Source of the DNA: Nicoliella spurrieriana
Lineage (GTDB): Bacteria; Bacillota; Bacilli; Lactobacillales; Lactobacillaceae
Direction of reading: 5' to 3'
Assembly (NCBI RefSeq): GCF_023380205.1
Contig: NZ_CP093361.1
Span: 1,578,172 to 1,642,171 of the forward strand
Length of the DNA stretch: 64,000 nt
This document shows positions 48,824-58,596 of the stretch, one piece after another. How positions within the stretch are numbered: position 1 is the stretch's first letter; the number at the start of each line of letters is the position of its first letter. Position numbers and translations under genes: made by a program. Under the pieces are notes generated by a model. The model did no database searches. It saw only the letters and a list, made by a program, of their open reading frames with translations, and was not told the origin of the DNA.

Positions 48824-48852
48824 TTAAAAAGACACCCAAATAGGCGTCTTTT
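48824..48852 (-). terminator. Terminator downstream of upp
   Basis: Minus strand AAAAAGACGCC, short loop, GGTGTCTTTTT. Confidence 0.88.
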
Positions 48853-48855
48853 TAA

Positions 48856-49488
48856 TTATTTCGTTCCAAATAAACGGTCCCCTGCATCACCAAGCCCTGG
48901 GAAAATGTACCCATCTTCAAGGTGATCATCAAGGGCTGCCGCAATAATGTCCACGTCTGGATGGGCAGCTTGAAGAGCCTTAACTCCCTCTGGAGCGGCC
49001 ACTAAACAAATAAATTTGATGTTTTTAGGATTAGCACCGCGCTTCTTGATCGCATCGATCGCCATAATGGCCGAACCCCCGGTAGCAAGCATTGGATCTA
49101 CCATGAAAATTTGCCGTTGATCAATGTCTGAAGGCAACTTAACGAAGTATTCATGGGGTTCAAACGTCTCTTCATCACGAAACATTCCGATGTGGCCCAC
49201 CTTAGCAGCCGGAATTAAATCCAACATTCCATCGACCATGCCGAGACCGGCCCTTAGGATCGGAACAACGGCTAATTTTTTACCAGCCAGTTGTTTGGAA
49301 GTGGTCTTTCCCATCGGGGTTTCAATCGTTACGTCCTCAACGGGAAGCTCACGAGCAGCTTCAAAGGCTAAAAGCCGTGCAATCTCATTTACCACTTCGC
49401 GGAACTCACGGGTGCCACAGTCCTTATTCCTAATAATCGTTAATTTATGTTGAATCAGTGGATGATTCATCACTTCAAGTTTACCCAT
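48856..49488 (-). CDS. upp: Uracil phosphoribosyltransferase
   Basis: Upp converts uracil and PRPP to UMP for pyrimidine salvage. The 210-residue protein has the PRPP-binding motif [12 protein letters not shown] and the C-terminal uracil-binding [13 protein letters not shown]. The ATG at 49488 follows AAAGGAGA. It follows glyA by 22 bases. Confidence 0.97.
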   Translation of the reverse strand: MGKLEVMNHPLIQHKLTIIRNKDCGTREFREVVNEIARLLAFEAARELPVEDVTIETPMGKTTSKQLAGKKLAVVPILRAGLGMVDGMLDLIPAAKVGHIGMFRDEETFEPHEYFVKLPSDIDQRQIFMVDPMLATGGSAIMAIDAIKKRGANPKNIKFICLVAAPEGVKALQAAHPDVDIIAAALDDHLEDGYIFPGLGDAGDRLFGTK

Positions 49489-49510
49489 TATAATATAAAT
49501 CTCCTTTAGC

Positions 49511-50755
49511 TTACCATTTGATTGGGTGAGCGTCAGTCAATCCTTGAACTCCAGCACGGACATCCTTCATTACTTGGTCATCATCATGGCCATTAATTAC
49601 ATCCATGATTAATTCAGCAACCCGGGTAGCGTCTGCTTCCTTAAAGCCACGCGTCGTAATTGCGGGTGTTCCAATTCTAATCCCACTGGTTTCGGTTGGC
49701 TTACGCTTATCATTTGGAATCATTTCTTTATTGGTAGTAATCATAACTGATTCTAACATTTCTTGAAGTTCACGACCAGAAATATCGGTCTTGCTTAAAT
49801 CAAGGTTTAACAAGTGGTTATCGGTTCCACCAGAAACAACGCTTACGTTATCGGAATCATTGAATACCTTTGCCATTGCCTTAGCATTCTTTATGATTTG
49901 TTCACAGTAAGTTTTAAATTCTGGTTGTAAATCTTCGAAGAAGGTTTCAGCTTTAGCAGCAATCACGTGTTCAAGTGGGCCCCCCTGGGTTCCAGGGAAG
50001 ACAGCTGAGTTAATCTTTTTAGCATACTTTTCTTGAGATAGAATCAAACCACCACGAGGGCCGCGGAGGGTCTTATGGGTCGTCGTAGTTACTACATCGG
50101 CAATGCCCACTGGACTTGGGTGTAACCCAGTAGCAACTAGGCCGGCAATGTGGGCCATATCAACCATTAAGTATGCACCAACGGCATCGGCAATTTCTCT
50201 AAACTTAGTCCAGTCAATCGTGCGGCTGTAAGCAGAAGCCCCAGCAACGATCATCTTAGGTTGAACTTCCTTTGCAACCTGCAAAATAGCATCGTAATCC
50301 AATTCTTCATTATTAGGATCTAAGCCATATGTGAAGGTATCATAAACCTTACCAGAGAAGTTGAATTTCGCACCATGGCTCAAGTGACCACCAGCATTTA
50401 AGTCCATCCCTAAAATGCGGTCACCAGGCTTTAAAAATGCTGCATATGCTGCTTGGTTAGCTTGTGAACCAGAATGAGGTTGCACATTAGCAAATTCCGC
50501 ACCAAAGAGCTTTTTAGCACGGTCGATTGCTAGTTGTTCAACGACATCGATGTATTCACAACCACCATAATAACGCTTTCCAGGAAGTCCTTCTGCGTAT
50601 TTATTAGTAAGGACCGTTCCCTGTGCTGCCATTACTGCATCTGAAGTAATGTTTTCAGAAGCGATTAATTCGATATTATCTTGTTGTCGGTCGCATTCAT
50701 TGTCAATTGCTGCCCATAATTCTGGATCTGATGCACGATAATCGTATTTAATCAT
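49511..50755 (-). CDS. glyA: Serine hydroxymethyltransferase
   Basis: GlyA interconverts serine and glycine with tetrahydrofolate, supplying one-carbon units. The 414-residue PLP enzyme has the Schiff-base Lys in [14 protein letters not shown] and the N-terminal ELIASEN motif. The ATG at 50755 follows GAGGGG. Position between ywlC and upp is conserved in Firmicutes. Confidence 0.97.
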   Translation of the reverse strand: MIKYDYRASDPELWAAIDNECDRQQDNIELIASENITSDAVMAAQGTVLTNKYAEGLPGKRYYGGCEYIDVVEQLAIDRAKKLFGAEFANVQPHSGSQANQAAYAAFLKPGDRILGMDLNAGGHLSHGAKFNFSGKVYDTFTYGLDPNNEELDYDAILQVAKEVQPKMIVAGASAYSRTIDWTKFREIADAVGAYLMVDMAHIAGLVATGLHPSPVGIADVVTTTTHKTLRGPRGGLILSQEKYAKKINSAVFPGTQGGPLEHVIAAKAETFFEDLQPEFKTYCEQIIKNAKAMAKVFNDSDNVSVVSGGTDNHLLNLDLSKTDISGRELQEMLESVMITTNKEMIPNDKRKPTETSGIRIGTPAITTRGFKEADATRVAELIMDVINGHDDDQVMKDVRAGVQGLTDAHPIKW

Positions 50756-50807
50756 TATTAAAACCCCTCAATGTTTGATATTCAAGAAACGACGCGTCTA
50801 AAACCAG

Positions 50808-51830
50808 TTATTTTTTTATCTCAAAATGCATTTGACCAGCTGATTTATTCAACCGATTCATATATGCTTCGCCTAATCCATCGGGATTAAAGCCCTCCGT
50901 TAAAATCAATTGAACTTCCGGCTCATCGTCAAAATGACGTAATCCCTTAAACAACAGATGGCTTGCCGACTTTACATCACTACCCAAGCTGAACAACTCC
51001 ACATTGGCAGGCCATTTGGCGCTATCCATGACTGCATCGGTGGTCATTACCCCCACCTTAGTAGGTTGTTCAGCCGCCCACTGACTAGCTTTACGCCAGT
51101 CAGCATCATGGTCGACGATGTAGACTTGAGCATTCGGTGCGTAGTGCTTATACTTCATTCCGGGTGCTTTGGGGGCCTCATTTCCAGAAACGCTATGCTT
51201 TTCATCAATCACAGTCCCAAGCACGCTCCGTAATTGATCAGCAGTAACGCCACCAGGCCGTAATACCGCCGGAACGGCAGTCGACATGTCTAATACGGTG
51301 GATTCCACTCCAATCTCAGTCGGTCCATCATCTAACACGCCGGCAATCTTACCATTTAAATCGTGATAAACATGCTCTGCAGTCGTCGGACTAGGCTTCC
51401 CAGAAGTATTTGCAGAGGGGCCCACTAGCGGCACCCCAGCTGCTTTGATCAAATCGATGGTAACTTGATTCTTTGGATTTCTAAATGCAGCAGTGGTCAA
51501 TCCACCAGTGACCGCCTTTGAAAGACTGCCAGGTTTTAATTTAAAGATAATGGTTAAAGGTCCGGGCCAAAACGTTTGAATCAATTGCTTCGCAGCATCC
51601 GAAAGTGGTTCGGCGTATTTTTCAACCGCCTGAATTCCAGAAACGTGAACAATCAATGGGTTATCGCTTGGCCGGCCCTTTGCCGCATAAACCTTTTTTA
51701 CAGCGGTTTCATTAGTCGCATCCGCACCCAGACCATAAACGGTCTCAGTCGGAAATGCCACTAATTCACCGTGCTTAATATCCTCAGCAGCTGATTTAAC
51801 ATCAGTTGGCTGATAAATGTGAGTTTCCAA
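50808..51830 (-). CDS. ywlC: L-threonylcarbamoyladenylate synthase (Sua5/YwlC type)
   Basis: This enzyme makes threonylcarbamoyl-AMP for the t6A37 modification of tRNAs that read ANN codons. The 340-residue protein has the N-terminal YrdC domain (PTETVYGLGADA, GRPSDNPLIVH, GPSANTSGKPSPT) and the C-terminal Sua5 domain, joined by APGMKYKHYAP. Start: the TTG at 51830 lies nine bases after AGGAGG; the TTG at 51836 is only three bases away. Confidence 0.94.
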   Translation of the reverse strand: METHIYQPTDVKSAAEDIKHGELVAFPTETVYGLGADATNETAVKKVYAAKGRPSDNPLIVHVSGIQAVEKYAEPLSDAAKQLIQTFWPGPLTIIFKLKPGSLSKAVTGGLTTAAFRNPKNQVTIDLIKAAGVPLVGPSANTSGKPSPTTAEHVYHDLNGKIAGVLDDGPTEIGVESTVLDMSTAVPAVLRPGGVTADQLRSVLGTVIDEKHSVSGNEAPKAPGMKYKHYAPNAQVYIVDHDADWRKASQWAAEQPTKVGVMTTDAVMDSAKWPANVELFSLGSDVKSASHLLFKGLRHFDDEPEVQLILTEGFNPDGLGEAYMNRLNKSAGQMHFEIKK

Positions 51831-51843
51831 CTCCAAATCCCTC

Positions 51844-52686
51844 CTAATATTTAATTCTAATCATTCGTTGATTTCCATTAATATCTCTTCGGGTCTCAAT
51901 TTTAGCATCGGGGACTGCCCGTTCAAAAATGGCAACGACGGCTTGCTCCTGATGAAAACCAATTTCCAAAAAAATTTCGCCATGCGGCTTGGCGACGGAT
52001 CTAAAATGATCAGCAATCCCTTGATAAAGCGCAAGACCGTTATTTTTAGCAAATAAAGCTAAGTGTGGCTCAAAATTAATAACGCTCTCATCCATATATT
52101 TTAACTCATTTTCCGAAATATAGGGAGGGTTACTAACGATTAAATCATATTTTTTATGAAAAAATGAAGAAAATAGGTCGCTTTGCACCCATTTTATTGG
52201 TAAATCACGAACGTTAGCGTTATATTTTGCTACCTTCAGCGCCGCAGCTGAAATATCTGAACCACTAACCCGCCAATTGAGCCGTTGGGACTGCAAAGCA
52301 ATCGCAATCGCCCCGCTCCCCGTTCCAACATCTAAGACCGAAAGCGATTGTTGAGCATGGGTTTCTAAAATCCAATCCACCAATTCCTCGGTTTCAGGCC
52401 GGGGAATCAATACGTCCGAATTGACGGTCAGCCGCTGCCCGTAAAAATCAGCCGTTCCAATAATGTATTGAGGGGGTTGCCCAGCTAAATATTGCTTAAT
52501 ATCTTTTTGGTATTGCGTTAGCTGTTCCGCTGGCATTAAATCACGGTAATGCAATAATAACTGGGTATCAGTCCAATTCAGCCGTTGGGTCAATAAATAA
52601 TTTGCAACCGTTGAATCCAGTCCATGCTCCTGAATACACAAAGAAGCCCGTTTCTGGGCTTCAAAATAAGTGATTGGATTAGCCAT
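51844..52686 (-). CDS. prmC: Release factor glutamine methyltransferase
   Basis: PrmC methylates the Gln of the GGQ motif in release factors. The 280-residue SAM-dependent enzyme has motif [15 protein letters not shown] and the catalytic SNPPYI. The ATG at 52686 overlaps the end of prfA, its substrate gene, giving translational coupling. Confidence 0.96.
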   Translation of the reverse strand: MANPITYFEAQKRASLCIQEHGLDSTVANYLLTQRLNWTDTQLLLHYRDLMPAEQLTQYQKDIKQYLAGQPPQYIIGTADFYGQRLTVNSDVLIPRPETEELVDWILETHAQQSLSVLDVGTGSGAIAIALQSQRLNWRVSGSDISAAALKVAKYNANVRDLPIKWVQSDLFSSFFHKKYDLIVSNPPYISENELKYMDESVINFEPHLALFAKNNGLALYQGIADHFRSVAKPHGEIFLEIGFHQEQAVVAIFERAVPDAKIETRRDINGNQRMIRIKY

Positions 52687-53779
52687 TGTTTAGTTGCTCC
52701 AACTTTTGGGCTTGATCAGAAATAATTAATGCATCGATGATTTCTTCCAGGTCACCATTCATGATCTTATCCAATTTATTCAGGGTTAAACCAATGCGAT
52801 GGTCGGTTACCCGGTTTTGGGGGTAATTGTAAGTTCTAATCCGTTCAGAACGATCACCAGTTCCGACCGCATTCTTTCTTTGGGCGTCGTAGGCTGCGGT
52901 TTCTTTTTGTTGGTAATAATCGTAAACCCGGGCCCGCAAAATTTGCATGGCCTTGGCCCGGTTTTGTTGTTGTGAACGTTGGTCTTGCATCGTCACTACG
53001 ATTCCAGTCGGTAAGTGGGTCATCCGAACCGCAGATGACGTTTTATTAATGTGTTGTCCACCGGCACCGGAAGAACGATAAACATCCACTCGAATGTCCT
53101 TTGGATCGATATCAATGTCCACATCTTCCGCTTCGGGCATTACCCCCACCGTTGCGGTCGAGGTGTGGATCCGGCCGGCTGATTCAGTCGTTGGAATTCG
53201 TTGAACCCGATGGGCACCATTTTCATACTTCAACTTAGAGTAAACCTTACTTCCGGTGATCATCAGGGTAATTTCCTTAAAACCACCGACTTCGGTATCA
53301 CTTTTATCTACGACTTCGATGTTCCAACCCTGCTTTTCAGCGTATTTGGAGTACATGCTAAATAAATCAGCCGCAAATAGGCTCCCTTCGTCTCCCCCAG
53401 CAGCCCCGTGAATTTCCATAATGATATTTTTATCATCATTTGGATCCTTAGGTAACAGCATGATTTTGATCTTTTCTTCAATCTCTTCATCCTGCTTGGT
53501 GAGGTCACTTAATTCTTCCTTCACCATTGCGGTCATGTCATCATCAAGTTTTTCTTCTAGCATGGCCTTATCTTCATCAATGGCATCGGTAATTTTTTTG
53601 TATTGATTATAAGCTGCCACCAGGTCACGCAAGCTCCCCTCTTCCTTAGAAAGCTTCATAAACCTTGGGGTATCAGCAATCACTTCTGGATCACTGATCA
53701 ATTCATTCAATTCATCGTATCTATCAACTGCGGCTTGCAGTTTATCAAAAATTTTCTCAAAATCGCTACTCATTGGCAT
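52679..53779 (-). CDS. prfA: Peptide chain release factor 1
   Basis: RF1 ends translation at UAA and UAG. The 366-residue protein has the GGQ motif in [11 protein letters not shown] and the codon-recognition region [18 protein letters not shown]. The start is the ATG at 53779 (GAGG four bases upstream) or the ATG two codons later; I cannot decide. It lies between tdk and prmC. Confidence 0.96.
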   Translation of the reverse strand: MPMSSDFEKIFDKLQAAVDRYDELNELISDPEVIADTPRFMKLSKEEGSLRDLVAAYNQYKKITDAIDEDKAMLEEKLDDDMTAMVKEELSDLTKQDEEIEEKIKIMLLPKDPNDDKNIIMEIHGAAGGDEGSLFAADLFSMYSKYAEKQGWNIEVVDKSDTEVGGFKEITLMITGSKVYSKLKYENGAHRVQRIPTTESAGRIHTSTATVGVMPEAEDVDIDIDPKDIRVDVYRSSGAGGQHINKTSSAVRMTHLPTGIVVTMQDQRSQQQNRAKAMQILRARVYDYYQQKETAAYDAQRKNAVGTGDRSERIRTYNYPQNRVTDHRIGLTLNKLDKIMNGDLEEIIDALIISDQAQKLEQLNNG

Positions 53780-53792
53780 TGAGCCTCACTTT

Positions 53793-54371
53793 CTATATTT
53801 GATCTAACGGTGGATTAAAGTAGTGGCGCCGACATACTGGATAGTATGATTCGTTACCGCCCACTTGAATCTGTTCGCCTTCATAGACCGGATGGTGGTC
53901 TTGAAACCGCAGTGGCATCGTCGCTTTGCGGTCACAGAACCAACACACCGTCTTCATTTCTTCAATCTTATCAGCAAAGATCAACAGTGCTTCAGAACCT
54001 TCGAATAGGTGGTTTTGAAAGTCGTTCTTTAGGCCGAACGCCATGACCGGAATCCCTAATTCATCAACGATTCTAGCCAATTCCAATACGTGATGCCGTT
54101 GCAAAAACTGGGCCTCGTCCACTAACACACAATGGGCATTTGCATTGGTTTGTTGAACGTATTCAAAAACGTTAGTCTCGTTCATGATCGGAACGGCCTT
54201 GCGTTTCAGTCCGATCCTGGATGCGACCATCCCAAAACCATCACGAGTGTCTAAACCACTCGTCATAATTATGACGGATTTACCTTCTTCTTCATAATTA
54301 TGGGCCACCTTGATAATTTCAATTGTCTTACCACTATTCATTGCACCATAGCGGAAATAAAGCTGGGCCAT
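53793..54371 (-). CDS. tdk: Thymidine kinase
   Basis: Tdk phosphorylates thymidine for salvage. The 192-residue type II enzyme has the P-loop GAMNSGKT, the VDEAQFL motif and the structural zinc cysteines (CWFCDRK and PVCRRH). I use the ATG at 54371 (MAQLYFRYG), as in lactobacillar homologues, with GAGGG about ten bases upstream. Divergent from murT. Confidence 0.96.
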   Translation of the reverse strand: MAQLYFRYGAMNSGKTIEIIKVAHNYEEEGKSVIIMTSGLDTRDGFGMVASRIGLKRKAVPIMNETNVFEYVQQTNANAHCVLVDEAQFLQRHHVLELARIVDELGIPVMAFGLKNDFQNHLFEGSEALLIFADKIEEMKTVCWFCDRKATMPLRFQDHHPVYEGEQIQVGGNESYYPVCRRHYFNPPLDQI

Positions 54372-54453
54372 CTTAATAAATCCCTCTCTCATAAATAAAG
54401 TACTATTTTATTATAGCTGATTTAAGCCCTAATTTCGATAGCTATGTATTGTT

Positions 54454-54469
54454 GATTTTACGTAAAATC
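54454..54469. promoter_or_regulatory. Perfect 16-base palindrome between tdk and murT
   Basis: GATTTTACGTAAAATC, a gapless perfect palindrome in the middle of the divergent tdk/murT promoter region. It is a plausible dimer-binding operator; the regulator is unknown. Confidence 0.45.
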
Positions 54470-54501
54470 GGTTTCTTTTTAATCGGTTCCGGGCTAAAAT
54501 A

Positions 54502-54510
54502 TGTTAAAAT
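54502..54510 (+). promoter_or_regulatory. Extended -10 element of murT-gatD
   Basis: TGT-TAAAAT at 54502-54510, about 35 bases before the murT start. The -35 is poor. Confidence 0.5.
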
Positions 54511-54545
54511 TATCACTTGATAAAATCAATTGGAGGATGGCGCAC

Positions 54546-55901
54546 ATGTCATTAAGAAGTCAAATTGCTACGTTAGTTGGAAAGTCTTCGTACTGGTTTT
54601 TACACACCTTTTTAAAGGGTGGTAGCTCGTTGCCAGGCAAGCTGACCACTAAGATTGACCCCGAAGTCTTAAAATCAATGGGGCAAAATTATGATGTCAT
54701 CATTATTACTGGAACGAACGGAAAAACACTCACAACTGCTTTAACGGTCCAGGCCCTGCGTCAAAAATACGCAGATGTTTTGACCAATCCATCTGGATCA
54801 AACATGGAACAGGGAATCGTGACCACTTTTTTGCGGGCACCCAAGGCTAAGCATCAAAAACCGATTGCGGTATTAGAAGTGGATGAGGCTAATGTCATCA
54901 AGGTCACTAAGTACATTAAGCCCAAGGCAATGGTCTTTACTAACATCTTTCGGGACCAAATGGATCGGTATGGTGAAATCTACACCACTTACCGTAAGAT
55001 TTTAGATGGTGCCAAGTTAGCCCCCGATGCGACCATCATTACCAATGGTGACGCCCCCATCTTTAATTCTGATGACCTCCCTAACAAGCGGTTATTCTAT
55101 GGCTTTAACAACCATCCCGAACTTGCTAATCATGATATGAAAGCAAAGCCCAACACCGACGGAGTGCTCTGTCCACGATGCGAAAACATCCTGCACTACC
55201 ATTCCATTACGTACAGTAACCTGGGTGACTACTTCTGTCCCCACTGTGGCTACCAACGGCCCCACCTTGACTTTGCGCTAGACCAAATTACCGAGTTACT
55301 CCCTACTTCATCGAAGTTCGATATCGAAGGGGAGCCCTTCCAAATCGATATTGGTGGGGTCTATAACATCTATAACGCCCTAGCTGCTTACTCGGTAGGC
55401 CGGATCATGGGAGTCAAACCAGCTGAAATTGCAGCAGCCTTCCATAGTAATGAACACATTTTTGGACGCCAAGAAGTGATTCACGTTGGTGATAAGGAGG
55501 TCACGTTGATCCTGGTCAAAAACCCAGTCGGATTGAATCAAGTGATCGACATGCTTTCAACCGACAAGGACCCCTTCTCGTTCATCGGGCTATTAAATGC
55601 TAACTACGCCGATGGAATCGATACCAGCTGGATCTGGGACGGTGACTTTGAACGCCTGCCTAAAATGAACATTCCAAAATTAATTACCGGTGGTGAGCGC
55701 TATAAGGACATCACCTTCAGACTCAAAATTGCGGGGGTTCCAGATGCAATCCACGAAGTCCAACCCAACCTTGAAAAAATCGTTGCGGAAATTCCTAAGC
55801 TGCCCACAAAAAAGGTTTATATTTTAGCCACCTACACTGCAATGCTGCAAATTCGGAATGATTTTGCAGCCAAGGGTTACATTAAAAGGGGGATTGAATA
55901 A
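54546..55901 (+). CDS. murT: Lipid II isoglutaminyl synthase, Mur-ligase subunit MurT
   Basis: MurT with GatD amidates the alpha-carboxyl of D-Glu in lipid II to D-isoglutamine. The 451-residue protein has the Mur-ligase P-loop TGTNGKTLTT, a Cys4 zinc ribbon (CPRCENI and CPHCGYQ), and the C-terminal DUF1727 domain with the DGIDTSWIWD segment that holds the catalytic Asp. The ATG at 54546 is placed nine bases after GGAGG; the ATG at 54501 lies inside the promoter. Confidence 0.95.
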   Translation: MSLRSQIATLVGKSSYWFLHTFLKGGSSLPGKLTTKIDPEVLKSMGQNYDVIIITGTNGKTLTTALTVQALRQKYADVLTNPSGSNMEQGIVTTFLRAPKAKHQKPIAVLEVDEANVIKVTKYIKPKAMVFTNIFRDQMDRYGEIYTTYRKILDGAKLAPDATIITNGDAPIFNSDDLPNKRLFYGFNNHPELANHDMKAKPNTDGVLCPRCENILHYHSITYSNLGDYFCPHCGYQRPHLDFALDQITELLPTSSKFDIEGEPFQIDIGGVYNIYNALAAYSVGRIMGVKPAEIAAAFHSNEHIFGRQEVIHVGDKEVTLILVKNPVGLNQVIDMLSTDKDPFSFIGLLNANYADGIDTSWIWDGDFERLPKMNIPKLITGGERYKDITFRLKIAGVPDAIHEVQPNLEKIVAEIPKLPTKKVYILATYTAMLQIRNDFAAKGYIKRGIE

Positions 55902-56608
55902 TGGCACAATATGAATTAAGAATTGCCCATCTATATGGTGATTTAATGAATACCTATGGCGATTACGGTAACATCCTAGCACTCAAATACTACGGCCAAC
56001 AAATGGGCGTGCAAGTGGACTCCGCTGTCGTTAGTTTAGACACTGATTTTAAGGCTGCGGACTATGACTTAGCAGTTTTTGGTGGTGGCCAGGATTTTGA
56101 ACAATCAATCGTTTCTAAGGACCTTCAAAAAAAGAAAGCCGAATTAATTAAGTTCATCGAAGCCGGCAAACCAATGGTCGCCATTTGTGGTGGCTTTCAA
56201 ATGTTAGGTAATTACTACATCGATGCTAACGGTGATAAGATGCCCGGAATTGGGGCTTTGAACCACCACACCGAGCAACAACACGATAACCGGTTTATCG
56301 GAAATATTTCGATTAAAAACGGTGATAATGGCGATACCTACAAGGGATTTGAAAACCACCAAGGGGTAACATTTTTGGGAGCAGGTGAAAAGCCATTGGG
56401 TCAAATCATCAGCGGCTATGGTAACAACGGTCAGGATCACACCGAGGGTGCAATTTACAAAAACGTTTACTGCACCTACTTCCATGGCCCCATCCTAGCT
56501 CGCAATGGCCAACTAGCTAAGCGCATGCTGTTGACCGCCCTGCACAATAAATATCCAGAACAAGACTTTAGTAAACAGGCTGCCCTTAAGGTGCCAGAAT
56601 CATATTAA
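55901..56608 (+). CDS. gatD: Lipid II isoglutaminyl synthase, glutaminase subunit GatD
   Basis: GatD is the class I glutamine amidotransferase that supplies ammonia to MurT. The 235-residue protein has the nucleophile Cys in AICGGFQMLG and the catalytic His in YFHGPILARN. It starts at the ATG at 55901, overlapping the murT stop by one base, so the two subunits are translationally coupled. Confidence 0.95.
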   Translation: MAQYELRIAHLYGDLMNTYGDYGNILALKYYGQQMGVQVDSAVVSLDTDFKAADYDLAVFGGGQDFEQSIVSKDLQKKKAELIKFIEAGKPMVAICGGFQMLGNYYIDANGDKMPGIGALNHHTEQQHDNRFIGNISIKNGDNGDTYKGFENHQGVTFLGAGEKPLGQIISGYGNNGQDHTEGAIYKNVYCTYFHGPILARNGQLAKRMLLTALHNKYPEQDFSKQAALKVPESY

Positions 56609-56612
56609 AATC

Positions 56613-56648
56613 AAAATGCCACCGTTCATCATGACGGCGGCATTTTTT
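56613..56648 (+). terminator. Terminator downstream of gatD
   Basis: AATGCCACCGT, loop, ACGGCGGCATTTTTT with one A-C mismatch. It sits between convergent genes. Confidence 0.8.
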
Positions 56649-57639
56649 AGTTCTCAGTTAAAAAGGTATCAATAATTTGATTACGACGTGGAATAAACGC
56701 CTCGTTCGGTGCAGCGGGGTGGATCCGATTCGTTAGTAAAATGAGCGCGTGGTGAACGACGGGGTCAATCACAATCGCAGTTCCGGTATAACCGGTTTGC
56801 CAGATAAATGGATGCTTGAGGTGGTCGAACGCCCACCCATACGAACGTCCTAGTTCACCGTTAGCAGTATGATCATGATATAAGTCGTTAACGGTGTGGC
56901 GACTTAGTATTCGACCGGTCGGATGCAACATTTCATCGGTAAATTTAATTAAATCACTGATGGTGGAAAATAACCCGGCTGATCCACATTGACTCCCTAA
57001 CACCCGGGCTTTGGGGTCATCAACAATCCCCTGTAACACCGTCCCATTTGCCAACCGAACGGTCGGTACACAATCACTTTGCCGCGGTGTAAACGTGGAA
57101 TGGTTCATCATCAACGGTTGAAAGACCCGCTGTACCGCTAGTTGCTGAATTGGTTGCCCCAAAATCCGTTCAGCAATCCATCCCAAAAAGATGAAATTCA
57201 CGTCAGCATACACCATTTTATGGTTTAAATCGGGGCCCACGTGTAGTTGGTGCACTAGTGCAGCCGTTAATTCAGCGTGGTTCAAAGCATCCCGATGCGG
57301 AATATATCCCGTAATCCCAGAAGTGTGGGTCAATAAGTTGCTGACTCGCACCGCTGGAAATTGCCACTCCGGCAAGTATTGACTAATCGAGTCATCTAAC
57401 CCTAATCGATCCTCTTCAATTAGCTGTAAAATCACCGGCAGCGTAGCAACGACCTTCGTCAGAGAAGCTACATCGTACGTTAACCCCTTTGTTAACGGCG
57501 TCACTTCCGGAACCCACTGCCGATTCCCAAAGATATCATCACGCCACTGTTGGCCATCGTAGAACGCATATGCTGCTCCTGGAACGATGTGCTCGGTTAT
57601 TAATTTATGAATTAAATGAACGGTCCGCTTAAATTCCAT
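56647..57639 (-). CDS. Serine hydrolase of the beta-lactamase (class C/PBP-like) family
   Basis: A 330-residue protein with the active-site SxxK tetrad SLTK (in DVASLTKVVATLP) and the YxN-type motif YADVN, plus the HTSGITG loop. There is no signal peptide or membrane helix, so it is likely cytoplasmic and could be an esterase or peptidase rather than an antibiotic hydrolase. Start: ATG at 57639 with AGGGG eight bases upstream; a GTG at 57648 overlaps that site. It follows the VOC gene by 11 bases. Confidence 0.88.
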   Translation of the reverse strand: MEFKRTVHLIHKLITEHIVPGAAYAFYDGQQWRDDIFGNRQWVPEVTPLTKGLTYDVASLTKVVATLPVILQLIEEDRLGLDDSISQYLPEWQFPAVRVSNLLTHTSGITGYIPHRDALNHAELTAALVHQLHVGPDLNHKMVYADVNFIFLGWIAERILGQPIQQLAVQRVFQPLMMNHSTFTPRQSDCVPTVRLANGTVLQGIVDDPKARVLGSQCGSAGLFSTISDLIKFTDEMLHPTGRILSRHTVNDLYHDHTANGELGRSYGWAFDHLKHPFIWQTGYTGTAIVIDPVVHHALILLTNRIHPAAPNEAFIPRRNQIIDTFLTEN

Positions 57640-57650
57640 CAACGCCACCC

Positions 57651-58505
57651 CTACCAGACTGAAAAAGTTAGGTTAATTTGATCCGGATCATTAATGAAGA
57701 GCAGGTGATCGATTTCATCGTAATGAATTTCGTCATTATCCGCAAACTGATGGTAAAGATCGTCAACATCCTTGCTGCGAATCATCTTAAAACTAATGTA
57801 GTCGACCCCTAACCCCTCGTAGTTATGGGTAACTAACCCTGATTGTTCAGTCAAGACTACCTGTTGTGAATGGTCGTTAGGTAGGACCAGCGTTTTGGTA
57901 TCCGTCCGGTCGGTGGGTAAAATTTCCATCCCCAACAAATCATGGTAAAAGGCCAATGACTTGGCGACATCACGCACCGTTAATTCAATCCAAGTCAGCT
58001 TGGCTGCTTCAGGAATGTGCTTCAAGCGGGTCTCTTCCTCGCGCAAAAACCGGTTAATGGTAATTACACCATCTTCATCATGGCGCCATTGAATGGAATG
58101 GTCATCAACTAACGTCTCCCCATTAATCTCTGCATACAGAACAATTTGATTCCCCTCTGGGTCAAGGAGTTCGATCCATTCAAAATTATGGTTATACTTA
58201 ACGTTAGTTAGCTTGACCCCCAGGTTCTTAACGTGTAGTAGCAACTGCTTTAAGCTTTTATTCGTGGGAAACTTAAAGGCAAAGCGCTTTACATTCGCAG
58301 CGCCGGTCTCTTCCAATGGAGTCTCAATCTTTCTTAAGGTCAATGATACTTCATGTTCGCTAGTCCCTAAATAAGAGATGTTTTCGGTCCGCTTCACGGA
58401 GGTCATCCCAACAATCTGGGTATAAAAATCAATCATCGAATCCAAATCTTTTACCCGTAGTGCTAGCAACTTGATTTTAGAGCCTGCTGGCAATTGATAT
58501 TTCAT
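57651..58505 (-). CDS. Two-domain VOC superfamily protein (ring-cleavage dioxygenase-like)
   Basis: A 284-residue protein with two vicinal-oxygen-chelate domains (about residues 8-125 and 150-284). It resembles CatE-like extradiol dioxygenases, but the His-His-Glu metal ligands expected in the second domain are not where I would expect them (WIELTVRD, DYISFKM and INDPDQINLTF instead). The function is therefore unclear; it could be a binding or isomerase-like protein. The ATG at 58505 follows GGTGG by eight bases. Confidence 0.75.
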   Translation of the reverse strand: MKYQLPAGSKIKLLALRVKDLDSMIDFYTQIVGMTSVKRTENISYLGTSEHEVSLTLRKIETPLEETGAANVKRFAFKFPTNKSLKQLLLHVKNLGVKLTNVKYNHNFEWIELLDPEGNQIVLYAEINGETLVDDHSIQWRHDEDGVITINRFLREEETRLKHIPEAAKLTWIELTVRDVAKSLAFYHDLLGMEILPTDRTDTKTLVLPNDHSQQVVLTEQSGLVTHNYEGLGVDYISFKMIRSKDVDDLYHQFADNDEIHYDEIDHLLFINDPDQINLTFSVW

Positions 58506-58558
58506 TATGTAATCCACCATCCCTTTCCTTTTATTATAAACCATTTTGGTAGAATACA

Positions 58559-58590
58559 TAAAAAAGAACGCCCACTAAGGACGTTCTCTT
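58559..58590 (-). terminator. Terminator downstream of the ABC exporter operon
   Basis: Minus strand AGAACGTCC, loop, GGGCGTTCT then TTTTTT, after the second half-transporter gene. Confidence 0.85.
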
Positions 58591-58596
58591 AATGAA

